DNA of 64,000 nt from Azoarcus_F sp036734105. Its GTDB lineage: Bacteria > Pseudomonadota > Gammaproteobacteria > Burkholderiales > Rhodocyclaceae. The stretch is from positions 1 to 64,000 of the forward strand of contig DAIMZH010000014.1 in NCBI GenBank assembly GCA_036734105.1. The letters are read 5' to 3'. Made by a program: the position numbers and the translations under genes. Positions 17,390 to 25,964 of the stretch are shown piece by piece. A model generated the notes under the pieces. That model saw only the letters and a list, made by a program, of their open reading frames with translations. It ran no database searches and had not been told where the DNA came from. Within the stretch, counting starts at the first letter, position 1. Each line of letters opens with the position of its first letter.

Positions 17390-18661
17390 CTAGCCCTGTG
17401 AGGCGGGCAGCAACTGGCGGATGATCTCCAGGCTGCGCTCGGTTGCGCCACGATGTGACGCGCTGAATTTCATCCCCGCGTCGCGCATTGCCTCGGCCCG
17501 CTGCGCTTGCCCTACCAATTGCATGGCCAGCGTCATTGCCGCTGAAACATTCGGGCAGCGTTGGGCTGCGCCGGCTTGAATGGCTTGCTCTGCCACCAAC
17601 TCGAAGTTGAAGGTGTGTGGACCCACCACAACTGGCGTGCCCACTGCGCAAGCCTCGATCAGGTTCTGGCCGCCAAGCGGCAACCAACTGCCCCCGATCA
17701 GGGCGACCTGTGCCACGCGATAATAAGCGAACATCTCGCCCATCGAGTCGCCCAGCCAGACCTGGGTGTGCGCACTGATGGCGGTGTTGTCCGAGCGGCG
17801 CTGCAGTGTCAACCCCTTGGCCTCAATCAGCTTGTGCACCTCGTCAAAGCGCTGGGGGTGGCGTGGCACGATCAGCAACAAGGCGTCAGTGCGGTCGACA
17901 TTGGCGAAGGCGTCCAGAATGAGCGCTTCCTCCCCGTCGCGGGTGCTGGCCGCGAGAATCACCGGACGCTCACCGACCAGCGCCCTGAACTCTTCGCCAA
18001 GCTGCAACTGGGCTTGTGGCGGCAAGATGTCGAACTTGATGTTGCCGGTCACGATGACTCGACGAGCCCCCAGGGCGCTCAGGCGCTCACTGTCATCTGC
18101 GGTCTGGGCTCCGATTGCATCAAGGTGGCCGATGGTGAGCCTGGACAGGCTTGGCCAGCGGGCATAACGGTCGGCTGAGCGTGCGGACAAGCGGGCATTG
18201 GCCAACATCACCGGCACACGGTGTTGTCCGCATGCGTGCAGCAGGCGCGGCCACAGCTCGGTTTCCATGATGATGCCAGCACAGGGCTTGAAGTGATCGA
18301 GAAAGCGAGTGACGGCAGGCCCGAGGTCGTATGGCAGATAGACTGAACGCACCCGTGGCTGATCACCATAAAGCTGAAGCCCGGTCGCGCGCCCGGTTGG
18401 GGTCATGTGAGTGAGCACGATGTGGTGCTGCGGCCATTCGGCCAGCAAGGCGTCGATAAGCGGTTGCGCAGCCCGGGTCTCGCCAACCGATACCGCGTGT
18501 ATCCAGATTAGCGGCTGTGGCATGGTCGCGCCATAGTGGCCAAAGCGTTCGCCCAGATTGTGCAGGTATTCGGGTTGGCGACGAGCGCGCCATGCCAGGC
18601 GAAGCAAGACGGCAGGAAGGGCGGCATACCAGAGGGCGGAATAGGGCAACAGGGACATCAT
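17390..18661 (-). CDS. waaA: 3-deoxy-D-manno-octulosonic acid (Kdo) transferase
   Basis: 423-residue inner-membrane-anchored glycosyltransferase (GT30) that adds Kdo to lipid IVA in LPS core synthesis. It has an N-terminal membrane anchor (LLPYSALWYAALPAVLLRLAW), then the Glycos_transf_N region with HAVSVGETRAAQPL and the motif METELWPRLL, and a C-terminal donor domain ending with ALIGGSWLPLGGQNLIEACAVGTPVVVGP. The start is one of two adjacent ATGs (18661/18658). It is convergent with tolC. Confidence 0.95.
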   Translation of the reverse strand: MMSLLPYSALWYAALPAVLLRLAWRARRQPEYLHNLGERFGHYGATMPQPLIWIHAVSVGETRAAQPLIDALLAEWPQHHIVLTHMTPTGRATGLQLYGDQPRVRSVYLPYDLGPAVTRFLDHFKPCAGIIMETELWPRLLHACGQHRVPVMLANARLSARSADRYARWPSLSRLTIGHLDAIGAQTADDSERLSALGARRVIVTGNIKFDILPPQAQLQLGEEFRALVGERPVILAASTRDGEEALILDAFANVDRTDALLLIVPRHPQRFDEVHKLIEAKGLTLQRRSDNTAISAHTQVWLGDSMGEMFAYYRVAQVALIGGSWLPLGGQNLIEACAVGTPVVVGPHTFNFELVAEQAIQAGAAQRCPNVSAAMTLAMQLVGQAQRAEAMRDAGMKFSASHRGATERSLEIIRQLLPASQG

Positions 18662-18880
18662 CGGATCAAAGCTTGTTGAAGGCGTCAGTATAGGATGAGC
18701 GGCATTGTCCGGCGCGGACTTCGGCAACTGCCAACTGGCGGATGTTTTGCGGTTGGTGCGCCGACACGGATTCAACAACCCTGCAATCTACAACAAGACA
18801 GCATTTGTCAAGATTCGCACGTTTGCTGCCGGGAGCCTTGTGGGATAATGCCAATCTATTTCGCCAAGGTTTGACGTCAT

Positions 18881-19888
18881 ATGAAAGTTCTTGTTACCGG
18901 CGCAGCCGGCTTCATCGGCATGCATGTATCCCAGGTTCTGCTTGGTCGTGGAGATCAGGTTGTGGGTCTGGACAACCTCAACGACTACTATGATCCGCGT
19001 CTCAAGGAAGACCGTCTGGCGCGCCTGACGCCGCATCCGGCCTTCAGCTTCGTGCGCATGGATGTGGCTGACCGCGAAGGCATGGAAGCCTTGTTTGCCC
19101 GCGAAAAATTTGACCGCGTCGTGCACCTCGCGGCACAGGCTGGCGTGCGTTATTCACTCAAAAACCCGCATGCCTACATCGACAGCAATATTGTCGGTTT
19201 CATGAACATACTCGAAGGCTGTCGTTACAACGGCGTTGAGCACCTCGTCTATGCCAGCAGCTCCAGCGTCTATGGTGGCAACACCAAGATGCCGTTTGCC
19301 GAACGGGACAGCGTGGACCATCCAGTCAGCATGTACGCGGCAACCAAAAAAGCCAACGAGTTGATGGCGCATACCTACAGCCATCTTTATGGCTTGCCTA
19401 CCACCGGACTGCGATTTTTCACGGTTTACGGCCCTTGGGGCCGTCCGGATATGGCGCTCTTCCTGTTTACCGATGCCATGCTCGCCGGTCGCGCCATCGA
19501 TGTTTTCAACCATGGCAACATGCGGCGCGACTTCACTTATGTCGACGATATTGTTGAGGGCGTTATCCGCACGCTTGATCGGGTGCCTGATGCCGATCCC
19601 GACTTTGATGCCGACAAGCCAAACCCGGGCAGCAGCAAGGCACCTTTCCGGGTTTTCAACATCGGCAACAACAATCCGGTGGAGTTGATGCGCTTTATCG
19701 AGGCCATCGAGGAATCCATAGGCATGAAGGCCGAAAAGAACTTCATGCCTCTGCAGGACGGCGACGTGCCAGCCACCTTCGCGGACACCGATGCGCTCTC
19801 CGCATGGACTGGCTTTGCGCCCAAAACCGATGTGCGCGACGGTGTTGCGCGCTTCGTTGCCTGGTACCGCGACTACTACAAAAAGTAA
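18881..19888 (+). CDS. UDP-glucuronate 4-epimerase (NAD-dependent epimerase family)
   Basis: 335-residue extended short-chain dehydrogenase. The NAD-binding GAAGFIGMHV is at residue 7, with the catalytic SSSVYGG and YAATKK (Tyr-x-x-x-Lys). The LDNLNDYYDPRLKEDRL and RPDMALFLFT motifs are typical of the UDP-GlcA/UDP-GalA epimerases that supply galacturonate for capsule, LPS or O-antigen. The ATG is preceded by a short leader, and apaH follows 22 bp downstream. Other glycan genes are not adjacent, so the glycan it serves is unknown. Confidence 0.88.
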   Translation: MKVLVTGAAGFIGMHVSQVLLGRGDQVVGLDNLNDYYDPRLKEDRLARLTPHPAFSFVRMDVADREGMEALFAREKFDRVVHLAAQAGVRYSLKNPHAYIDSNIVGFMNILEGCRYNGVEHLVYASSSSVYGGNTKMPFAERDSVDHPVSMYAATKKANELMAHTYSHLYGLPTTGLRFFTVYGPWGRPDMALFLFTDAMLAGRAIDVFNHGNMRRDFTYVDDIVEGVIRTLDRVPDADPDFDADKPNPGSSKAPFRVFNIGNNNPVELMRFIEAIEESIGMKAEKNFMPLQDGDVPATFADTDALSAWTGFAPKTDVRDGVARFVAWYRDYYKK

Positions 19889-19910
19889 AACAAAGGCCGC
19901 AAAGCAGGTT

Positions 19911-20708
19911 ATGGCGACGTATGTGGTGGGAGACATCCAGGGTTGTTACAAGGCGCTGGCAAAGTTGCTCGACAAGATCCGGTTTGATCAGGCTGCCGAC
20001 CGCTTGTGGCTGGTTGGCGATCTGGTCAACCGTGGTCCGGCTTCGGACAAGGTGTTGCGCTTGGTAAAAGGCCTGGGCGACCGCGCAGTAACCGTGCTCG
20101 GCAATCATGACCTTTACCTGCTCATGGTGGCGGCCGGGTTTTCGCCGCGTGGCAGGGATGACACCCTGGACACGGTGTTGCGGGCCAAAGATCGGGATGA
20201 GTTGCTGGAGTGGTTGCGTCAGCAACCACTCGCCCATGCCGAAAACGGCTTTCTGATGGTGCATGCTGGTGTTCCCCCAACCTGGGATGTGGCCATGACG
20301 CTTGCGCGTTCGCGCGAGGTTGAGGCCGCGCTTGTTGGGCCGCAGTATCAGGAGTTCTTGCTTGATTTACGTGGGGACGAACCGCATCGCTGGGCTTCAG
20401 ACCTCAAGGGCAATCGGCGCTTGCGTTTTATCGTCAATGCCTTGGCCAGAATGCGCTTTTGCACCGCAAATGGCGACCTTTCCCTGCGCGCCAAGGGGCC
20501 ACCGAGCAAGACACCGGCGGGTTTGGTGCCGTGGTACAAGCTGCCACATGCAGCCTGGCGCAGTCATACCGTGTTGTGTGGTCACTGGTCGGCGCTCGGC
20601 TTGCACCGGGGTGACGGCATCATTGCGCTCGACACTGGCTATGTCTGGGGAGGGCGGCTGAGCGCAGTGCGCCTGGAGGATGGCGCGTTGTTTCAGGTGT
20701 CGCACTGA
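19911..20708 (+). CDS. apaH: Symmetrical bis(5'-nucleosyl)-tetraphosphatase
   Basis: 265-residue calcineurin-type phosphoesterase that splits Ap4A into two ADP. The metal-binding blocks VGDIQGC, GDLVNRGP and GNHD are seen in order in the first 65 residues. A GCAGG-type ribosome-binding site precedes the ATG at 19911. An upstream in-frame extension lies inside the epimerase gene and is rejected. The gene is separated from its frequent partner apaG (at 59 kb). Confidence 0.95.
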   Translation: MATYVVGDIQGCYKALAKLLDKIRFDQAADRLWLVGDLVNRGPASDKVLRLVKGLGDRAVTVLGNHDLYLLMVAAGFSPRGRDDTLDTVLRAKDRDELLEWLRQQPLAHAENGFLMVHAGVPPTWDVAMTLARSREVEAALVGPQYQEFLLDLRGDEPHRWASDLKGNRRLRFIVNALARMRFCTANGDLSLRAKGPPSKTPAGLVPWYKLPHAAWRSHTVLCGHWSALGLHRGDGIIALDTGYVWGGRLSAVRLEDGALFQVSH

Positions 20709-20740
20709 CCATTGCGTGTCCCGCCACGTTGTTGGCTGGT

Positions 20741-21523
20741 TCAGGCTTCAACGTGTTGACGGATGAACGACCGCGCCTCTTCGGCGAGCTGTTTGCGGTG
20801 CTTGCCAGAGTCGCTGGCAATGGGCTGACCGATGTGCAAGCGCGCCACCAAACCGCGACTGCCGATAATGTTGTTCAGACACTGCATCAGGCTGATGTCA
20901 CCGTCGTAAGCCGGTGCCAGGCTGCGGACACCGCTGGTGTCGCAATAGGTAATAGCGATGGGTTGAATGCTGCGTTCGGCGTCTATCGCTGGCTGAAGCA
21001 GGGCTGAATGAAAATGGAGCACCTGTCTGCCATCCGTGGTGGTGCCCTCAGGAAACAGGGCCGCGTTGCGACCGGCGTTGAGAATCGCCGCGATCTCTTT
21101 GCCGACAAGCTGGGCGTGTCCCCGGCTGCCGCGCATAAGGAATACGGTCTCGTTGCGGGCGGACAGCAAACCGATGAGTGGCCACTGACGCACTTCGGCT
21201 TTGGAGATGAAGGCTGATGGCGCAATCGCGTTGATCACGAAAATGTCCAGCCAAGACACATGGTTGGCGATCAGCAGGCTGCCTTCGGCGATGGGCTGAC
21301 CGATTGGCTCAAGTCTGACGCCGACGATGGCTAGCAAGACTCGCGACCATGCGCGACGAATGGTTTGCCGCCGACCGACCGAAAGCATGGGGTAGACGAC
21401 AAGGGTGGCGATCAGTCCAAGCAGCACGTGAATGACAAGCAGCACCAGCCGGATGCTGCGTATGAAGGTGCCAACCGGCTGGGTGATGCGCGCATCGGCT
21501 ATCGAGAGGTCTGCGTTGTTCAG
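20741..21523 (-). CDS. olsA: 1-acyl-glycerol-3-phosphate-type acyltransferase, probable lyso-ornithine lipid O-acyltransferase
   Basis: PlsC-family inner-membrane enzyme with the catalytic NHVSWLD (H-x4-D), the later FPEGTT block and one N-terminal membrane helix. It directly follows the OlsB-type gene, so it should add the second acyl chain to lyso-ornithine lipid. There is no ATG or TTG at the 5' end in frame. The options are a GTG at 21445 with no ribosome-binding site, or a CTG at 21523 that overlaps the olsB stop (CTGA) and has GGAA 7 bases upstream. The longer form (260 residues) fits the family length, so I extended the call to 21523. Confidence 0.8.
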   Translation of the reverse strand: MNNADLSIADARITQPVGTFIRSIRLVLLVIHVLLGLIATLVVYPMLSVGRRQTIRRAWSRVLLAIVGVRLEPIGQPIAEGSLLIANHVSWLDIFVINAIAPSAFISKAEVRQWPLIGLLSARNETVFLMRGSRGHAQLVGKEIAAILNAGRNAALFPEGTTTDGRQVLHFHSALLQPAIDAERSIQPIAITYCDTSGVRSLAPAYDGDISLMQCLNNIIGSRGLVARLHIGQPIASDSGKHRKQLAEEARSFIRQHVEA

Positions 21524-22284
21524 TTTTGTGTTCCAAGAAAATGCCGCGCATAGCGCGAGTCAACACGGTTCATTGCCAACAACACCGGAAGATCGGCGGT
21601 GTTGAAGTCTGGATCCCAGGCGGGAGCACCACAAATCCATGCGCCAGCGCGGAGGTAGCCCTTGATCAGCGGCGGGGTGTCGACATGGACATCGTGCCTG
21701 AGGTCGTCGAGTGGCAGCGCGGTACGTGGAAACACTCGATATTCAGGTGGTGATTCATGGTCTTCACGCAAGCGATTATACAAGCCTGCTGCGGCGTGAC
21801 CGCCATCCTGCATCGAAATCGATGCACAGCCGATCAGGTAATCGTAGCCATGTTCCTGCATGTAGCGCGCCAAGCCGGCCCACAGCAAGGTGATCGCGCC
21901 GCTGCTGCGGTATTCGGCTGCGACGCAGGAGCGTCCTATTTCTACCATGCGCGAGCGCAGATGCTGCAAACGGGTGAGGTCAAACTCGTTTTCGGTGTAA
22001 TAGCCACCGATGCGCCGTGCTGCGCTGGGGGCGAGTATGCGGTAGGTTCCGACTATCTCGCCAGCGCGTTCATCCCGCACAATGAGGTGTTCGCAATAGG
22101 GGTCGTAGATGTCGCGGTCTACACCAGGGGTGCGCGTGTTGAGCCGAGCGCCCATTTCTTCGGCAAAGACCCGATAGCGTAGCTTCTGTGCTGCCAGGAT
22201 CTCGCTCTCGCAGGAGGCCAGTGTGGCGCGCAAGCGTGGGCGATATTCGGTGCGTTGGTGCGTCAGAACGGCTTGCTGGCTCAT
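21520..22284 (-). CDS. olsB: L-ornithine N-alpha-acyltransferase (OlsB-type GNAT)
   Basis: 254-residue GNAT-fold protein of the group that moves a 3-hydroxyacyl chain from ACP to ornithine, the first step of ornithine-lipid synthesis. Family features are AAQKLRYRVFAEEMGA, the DIYDPYCEHLIVRD stretch, EIGRSCVAAEYRS (the acyl-carrier/CoA loop) and IGCASISM. It is followed by the PlsC-type gene in the classic olsBA order. Ornithine lipids are phosphorus-free membrane lipids often raised under phosphate limitation; no Pho box was confirmed. Confidence 0.85.
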   Translation of the reverse strand: MSQQAVLTHQRTEYRPRLRATLASCESEILAAQKLRYRVFAEEMGARLNTRTPGVDRDIYDPYCEHLIVRDERAGEIVGTYRILAPSAARRIGGYYTENEFDLTRLQHLRSRMVEIGRSCVAAEYRSSGAITLLWAGLARYMQEHGYDYLIGCASISMQDGGHAAAGLYNRLREDHESPPEYRVFPRTALPLDDLRHDVHVDTPPLIKGYLRAGAWICGAPAWDPDFNTADLPVLLAMNRVDSRYARHFLGTQN

Positions 22285-22416
22285 CGAGAACTCCCTCTGT
22301 CTATCAGTTGGAGCCGATTGTCAGTGGTGCCTGTTTCAGGGCAGTTAAGCTTTCGTGATGGCGCGATTAAGCCGGTGGCGCGATAATGTGTTTTTTTACC
22401 TTTGCAGGACGTCCTC

Positions 22417-23352
22417 ATGAGTATTCTTGTTTGCGGCTCCATGGCTTACGACACGATCATGGTGTTTAAGGATCGTTTCAAGAACCACATTCTGCCCGAG
22501 CAGATCCACATTCTGAATGTGGCCTTCATGGTGCCTGACATGAGGCGCGAGTTTGGTGGCTGTGCGGGCAATATTGCCTACAACCTGAAGCTGCTCGGCG
22601 CTGACCCTTTGATCATGGCCACTGTGGGCGACGACGCCGAGCCGTATTTTCGTCGGCTCGAAGGTCTTGGCTTGAGCCGCAAGCATATCCGTCAGGTGGA
22701 GGGGACCTTCACCGCGCAGGCTTTCATCACTACCGATCTCGATGATAACCAGATTACCGCTTTTCACCCTGGCGCCATGATGTCATCGCACGACAATCAT
22801 GTGGCTGATGCGGGTCAGGCGAGGTTGGGTATCGTATCTCCCGACGGGCGCGATGGCATGCTGCAGCATTGTCAGGAGTTTGCTGCACAGGGCATACCGT
22901 TTGTGTTCGATCCTGGGCAGGGCATGCCGATGTTCAACGGGGATGAATTGCTGGAGTGCTTGCGTCTTGCCAGCTACTGCACGGTGAATGACTACGAGGC
23001 CAGCATGCTGATGGAGAAGACCGGTCGCTCGCTGAGTCAGCTTGCCGACGGCCTTGAGGCGTTGGTGGTGACACGTGGTGGCGAGGGTTCGATAATTTAT
23101 GCTGGTGGTTCCGAACTCGTCATTCCGTGTGTGGCACCGGAGTGCCTTTCGGACCCGACTGGTTGCGGCGACGCCTATCGCGGCGGTTTGCTGTATGCGA
23201 TTGCAAATTCTTACGACTGGGTCCGGGCCGGTCGGTTAGCCTCCGTGATGGGTTCGATCAAGATCGCGAGCCGCGGCGGGCAAAACCATACGCCTTCGCG
23301 CGATCAGATCGCCGAAGTTTATCAACGCGCATTTGATGAGGCTTTGTGGTGA
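22417..23352 (+). CDS. PfkB-family carbohydrate/adenosine kinase
   Basis: 311-residue ribokinase-fold kinase. Substrate-site GGCAGNIAYNLKLLGA (about residue 46) and the C-terminal DPTGCGDAYRGGLLYAI anion hole with the catalytic Asp are both intact. Bacterial relatives are often annotated as adenosine kinase, but substrate choice within PfkB cannot be read from sequence. The ATG at 22417 follows AGGA. The product's final codons overlap the GTG start of the next lipoprotein gene. Confidence 0.85.
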   Translation: MSILVCGSMAYDTIMVFKDRFKNHILPEQIHILNVAFMVPDMRREFGGCAGNIAYNLKLLGADPLIMATVGDDAEPYFRRLEGLGLSRKHIRQVEGTFTAQAFITTDLDDNQITAFHPGAMMSSHDNHVADAGQARLGIVSPDGRDGMLQHCQEFAAQGIPFVFDPGQGMPMFNGDELLECLRLASYCTVNDYEASMLMEKTGRSLSQLADGLEALVVTRGGEGSIIYAGGSELVIPCVAPECLSDPTGCGDAYRGGLLYAIANSYDWVRAGRLASVMGSIKIASRGGQNHTPSRDQIAEVYQRAFDEALW

Positions 23353-23819
23353 AACTAAACGTGTTTCGAAATGCTGGGCTGGTTGTGGTGGCTGTCGCTG
23401 CGCTGGCCCTCACGGGTTGTGCCTCTGGCCTGGGGGCGAGCAGCTATGAGCGTGCCGAGGCCCGACGGGCCATGACGGTGCAGTATGGCACGGTTGAATC
23501 CGTGCGCGGTGTGCGGCTTGAAGGCACCAAGTCGCCGGTTGGCACGGTGGCTGGCGCCGCAGTGGGGGGTATTGTTGGCAGTGGCATTGGTGGGGGGCGT
23601 GGACAAGGCATTGCCACCGTGCTTGGCGCTGTGTTGGGTGGAGTGGCTGGGTCTGCAGTAGAGGAAGGCGTAACCCGGCAAGCTGGCGTGGAGGTGACGG
23701 TGCGGCTATCGAACGGGCAATTGCTCGCCGTTGTGCAGGCCGATGAAGGCGAGCAGTTTCGGCCGGGTGAAGCTGTTCGTGTGTTGCGTGACGGTGCCAC
23801 CACGCGGGTGACACGATAA
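23349..23819 (+). CDS. Glycine-zipper outer-membrane lipoprotein (SlyB/Pcp-like)
   Basis: 156-residue lipoprotein with signal and lipobox LTGC about 25 residues in. A glycine-zipper 2TM segment follows (GTVAGAAVGGIVGSGIGGG and VLGAVLGGVAGSAVEEG), then a C-terminal beta-rich domain typical of SlyB/17-kDa antigen lipoproteins. It likely sits in the outer membrane. The GTG start at 23349 overlaps the pfkB-type stop (GTGA). An adjacent GTG at 23346 is possible. Confidence 0.88.
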   Translation: MKLNVFRNAGLVVVAVAALALTGCASGLGASSYERAEARRAMTVQYGTVESVRGVRLEGTKSPVGTVAGAAVGGIVGSGIGGGRGQGIATVLGAVLGGVAGSAVEEGVTRQAGVEVTVRLSNGQLLAVVQADEGEQFRPGEAVRVLRDGATTRVTR

Positions 23820-23952
23820 ATTTATGAATGGACAGTGTCGGGCAGACTTTAGCCTGATCTGCAGCATCACGCAGGCAAGCTTTTATTGTTCGAGATGTCT
23901 GCTTGTTTGTGATCGGGCTTGGTCGCCGGGATAGGATGCGCGTTTCCGGGCT

Positions 23953-25053
23953 TTAAGGGTAAAACGCGTAAAGGCGATAACCTGCCGCTTCTCGCGCATC
24001 CGGTGCTGAAAACGGCAGGCGTAGCGAAAATGTGCTGTCTGCGCCAAAACTAGTGCTGAGGTCGGTGTCACCGACCCACTCTGCGGGTGTCAGCACGCGT
24101 CGGACGACCGGGGTTCCACGGCTGTCGGTCAAGGTCAGCTCAAGGTGGGGGTGGGTCTGCGCGTGTCGTGCATCATTGCGAATTTGCGCGTGCAGCACAT
24201 AGCGACCAGGGCGGTTGGGTTCAGACTCCAGATCAGACGTGGTAATCCGGATCGCCGAGATGTCAGCCGGTAGAGGCATTTCACAGCCAAGATGTTCGCA
24301 AGCCAAAAGAAACCATGAACGGGACTCAGGCCACTGGTTGGCGATGTCTTGCCGGAAGAGGTAGGTCGACTGCACTATCAATGCACCCAGCGCCAGCCCT
24401 ACCAATACAGACCATAACCAGGTGCTGCCTTGCTTGGGTGAGTTGTTGTAGTAGTTGAAGCGATCGTCATCATCGTCATCATCGTCTTGTGCAAGCAGCG
24501 GGCGCGCCAGTTCGCTGCTCTTGTGAGCTGGATGCAGTCCGGGTTCGCGACGGCCGTAGCCTTGTTCCCTGTCATCTTCGTCATCTATTGTGAGTGGCGA
24601 ACGCGGGGTGCTACTTGCGTGCAGGGTTTCCGGCTCAAAGGCGTCATGTCGGGAAGTCGCGGGCTGAGCTTTTGTGTCGTCTTCTTGTGGCGGTAATTGA
24701 TCGAGTTGAAAGCGTGTTGAGTCAGACAGGCGTGGTTCGACTGACTCCGGAATCACGAAGTCGAGGTCGTCATGGATGCGCTCTGCATTATCGGATTGGC
24801 TGATCAGGGGTTCGTCAGGACGTGCCGGTGGCCAGGGAGTCGTGTTTGCGCTGAGTGTTGAATCTTCAGCGGTTGCAAGGTCAGCAGCACTGCCATGCGT
24901 CCGGGGTGTTTGCTCAGCCCCCGTCAGCATGTTTTTGTTGGCGTTGAAGGCGTGGTGACAGCGTCCGCACCGCACCCTGCCGCCGTGCGCGCCGAGTTGC
25001 TGCGGGCTGGCCCGGAAAACGGTCTGGCAGGCGGGGCAACGGACAGTAAACAT
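23953..25053 (-). CDS. Zinc-ribbon / DUF3426 membrane protein
   Basis: 366 residues. The N-terminal MJ0042-type zinc ribbon has two pairs of cysteines (CPACQTVF ... CGRCHHAFN). A long acidic, low-complexity linker with an Asp run near residue 200 follows, then one membrane helix (about residues 215-235, STWLWSVLVGLALGALIVQ), and a periplasmic DUF3426 domain at the C-terminus. The function of the family is unknown. It follows prmA by 6 bp, the usual betaproteobacterial arrangement. Confidence 0.9.
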   Translation of the reverse strand: MFTVRCPACQTVFRASPQQLGAHGGRVRCGRCHHAFNANKNMLTGAEQTPRTHGSAADLATAEDSTLSANTTPWPPARPDEPLISQSDNAERIHDDLDFVIPESVEPRLSDSTRFQLDQLPPQEDDTKAQPATSRHDAFEPETLHASSTPRSPLTIDDEDDREQGYGRREPGLHPAHKSSELARPLLAQDDDDDDDDRFNYYNNSPKQGSTWLWSVLVGLALGALIVQSTYLFRQDIANQWPESRSWFLLACEHLGCEMPLPADISAIRITTSDLESEPNRPGRYVLHAQIRNDARHAQTHPHLELTLTDSRGTPVVRRVLTPAEWVGDTDLSTSFGADSTFSLRLPFSAPDAREAAGYRLYAFYP

Positions 25054-25059
25054 GAGGGC

Positions 25060-25950
25060 TCAGAGCCTGAGCGTACCTTCCAGGCGCACCCATCCGTCAA
25101 GCTTCTTGCCAACGTGAAGTGTGATATGGGGAGCGTAAGCGTCAATCACCTTTTCGGCCTGCGCTTCCAGGACGCCGGACAGCGCAAGTTGTCCGCCTGG
25201 TGCAATGTTTGCGCTTAGTGCGGGCGCCAGAACGCACAAGGGATTGGTCAGGATGTTTGCGACGACGATGTCGAAACGCCGTGCCAGAGGTGCGCGAGAT
25301 GACTGTAAGTCCATCGCCACCATGTTGCGTTCGATGTTGTAAGCAGCGGATTCGAGTGCTTTCTCGTCGATATCCACGCCGAGCACCGGTGTCGCACCGA
25401 GGCGGCCGGCAGCGATGCCGAGAATCCCCGAACCACAACCGTAGTCAAGCACGCTCTGACCTGCTTGCACTGTGTCACACAGCCATTCCAGGCACAGTCG
25501 GGTGGTGGGGTGTGAGCCAGTGCCAAAGGCCATGCCGGGGTCGAGTTCGATATTGATCGCGTCGGCATTGGGTGCGTCATGCCAGGATGGCACGATCCAC
25601 ATGCGGTCATTGATGCGGATGGGGTCAAACTGACTTTGGGTCAATTGAACCCAGTTTTGCTCTTGCACCGGTTCGGAAGTGTACAGCGGCACTGCCGACA
25701 GCCCAGCCTGATTGGCTGCTTTGGCAAGCTGGCAAGCCAGGTCGGCAGCGCTGTCGAAGAGCGCAATCACCCGGCTGTGATCCCACAGACCCGCAGGGTC
25801 GTGACCAGGTTCGCCAAATTGGGGTTTCTCGGCATCGGTGCCTGCGTCGGCGTCTTCAATGGATACCGACAGCGCGCCACAGTCCATCAAGGCGTCCGAC
25901 AGGCGCTCTGCGCTGTCGGCGTCACTGAGCAAGGTCACGGATATCCACAT
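25060..25950 (-). CDS. prmA: Ribosomal protein L11 methyltransferase
   Basis: 296-residue class I SAM methyltransferase that trimethylates L11. An N-terminal substrate-recognition domain precedes the SAM-binding VLDYGCGSGILGIAA. The signatures DPGMAFGTGSHPTTRLCLEWL and VVANILTNPL (NxxL/P motif) are visible. It lies 14 bp after accC in a co-directional operon. Confidence 0.95.
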   Translation of the reverse strand: MWISVTLLSDADSAERLSDALMDCGALSVSIEDADAGTDAEKPQFGEPGHDPAGLWDHSRVIALFDSAADLACQLAKAANQAGLSAVPLYTSEPVQEQNWVQLTQSQFDPIRINDRMWIVPSWHDAPNADAINIELDPGMAFGTGSHPTTRLCLEWLCDTVQAGQSVLDYGCGSGILGIAAGRLGATPVLGVDIDEKALESAAYNIERNMVAMDLQSSRAPLARRFDIVVANILTNPLCVLAPALSANIAPGGQLALSGVLEAQAEKVIDAYAPHITLHVGKKLDGWVRLEGTLRL

Positions 25951-25964
25951 GCAAGCGTGCTCCG

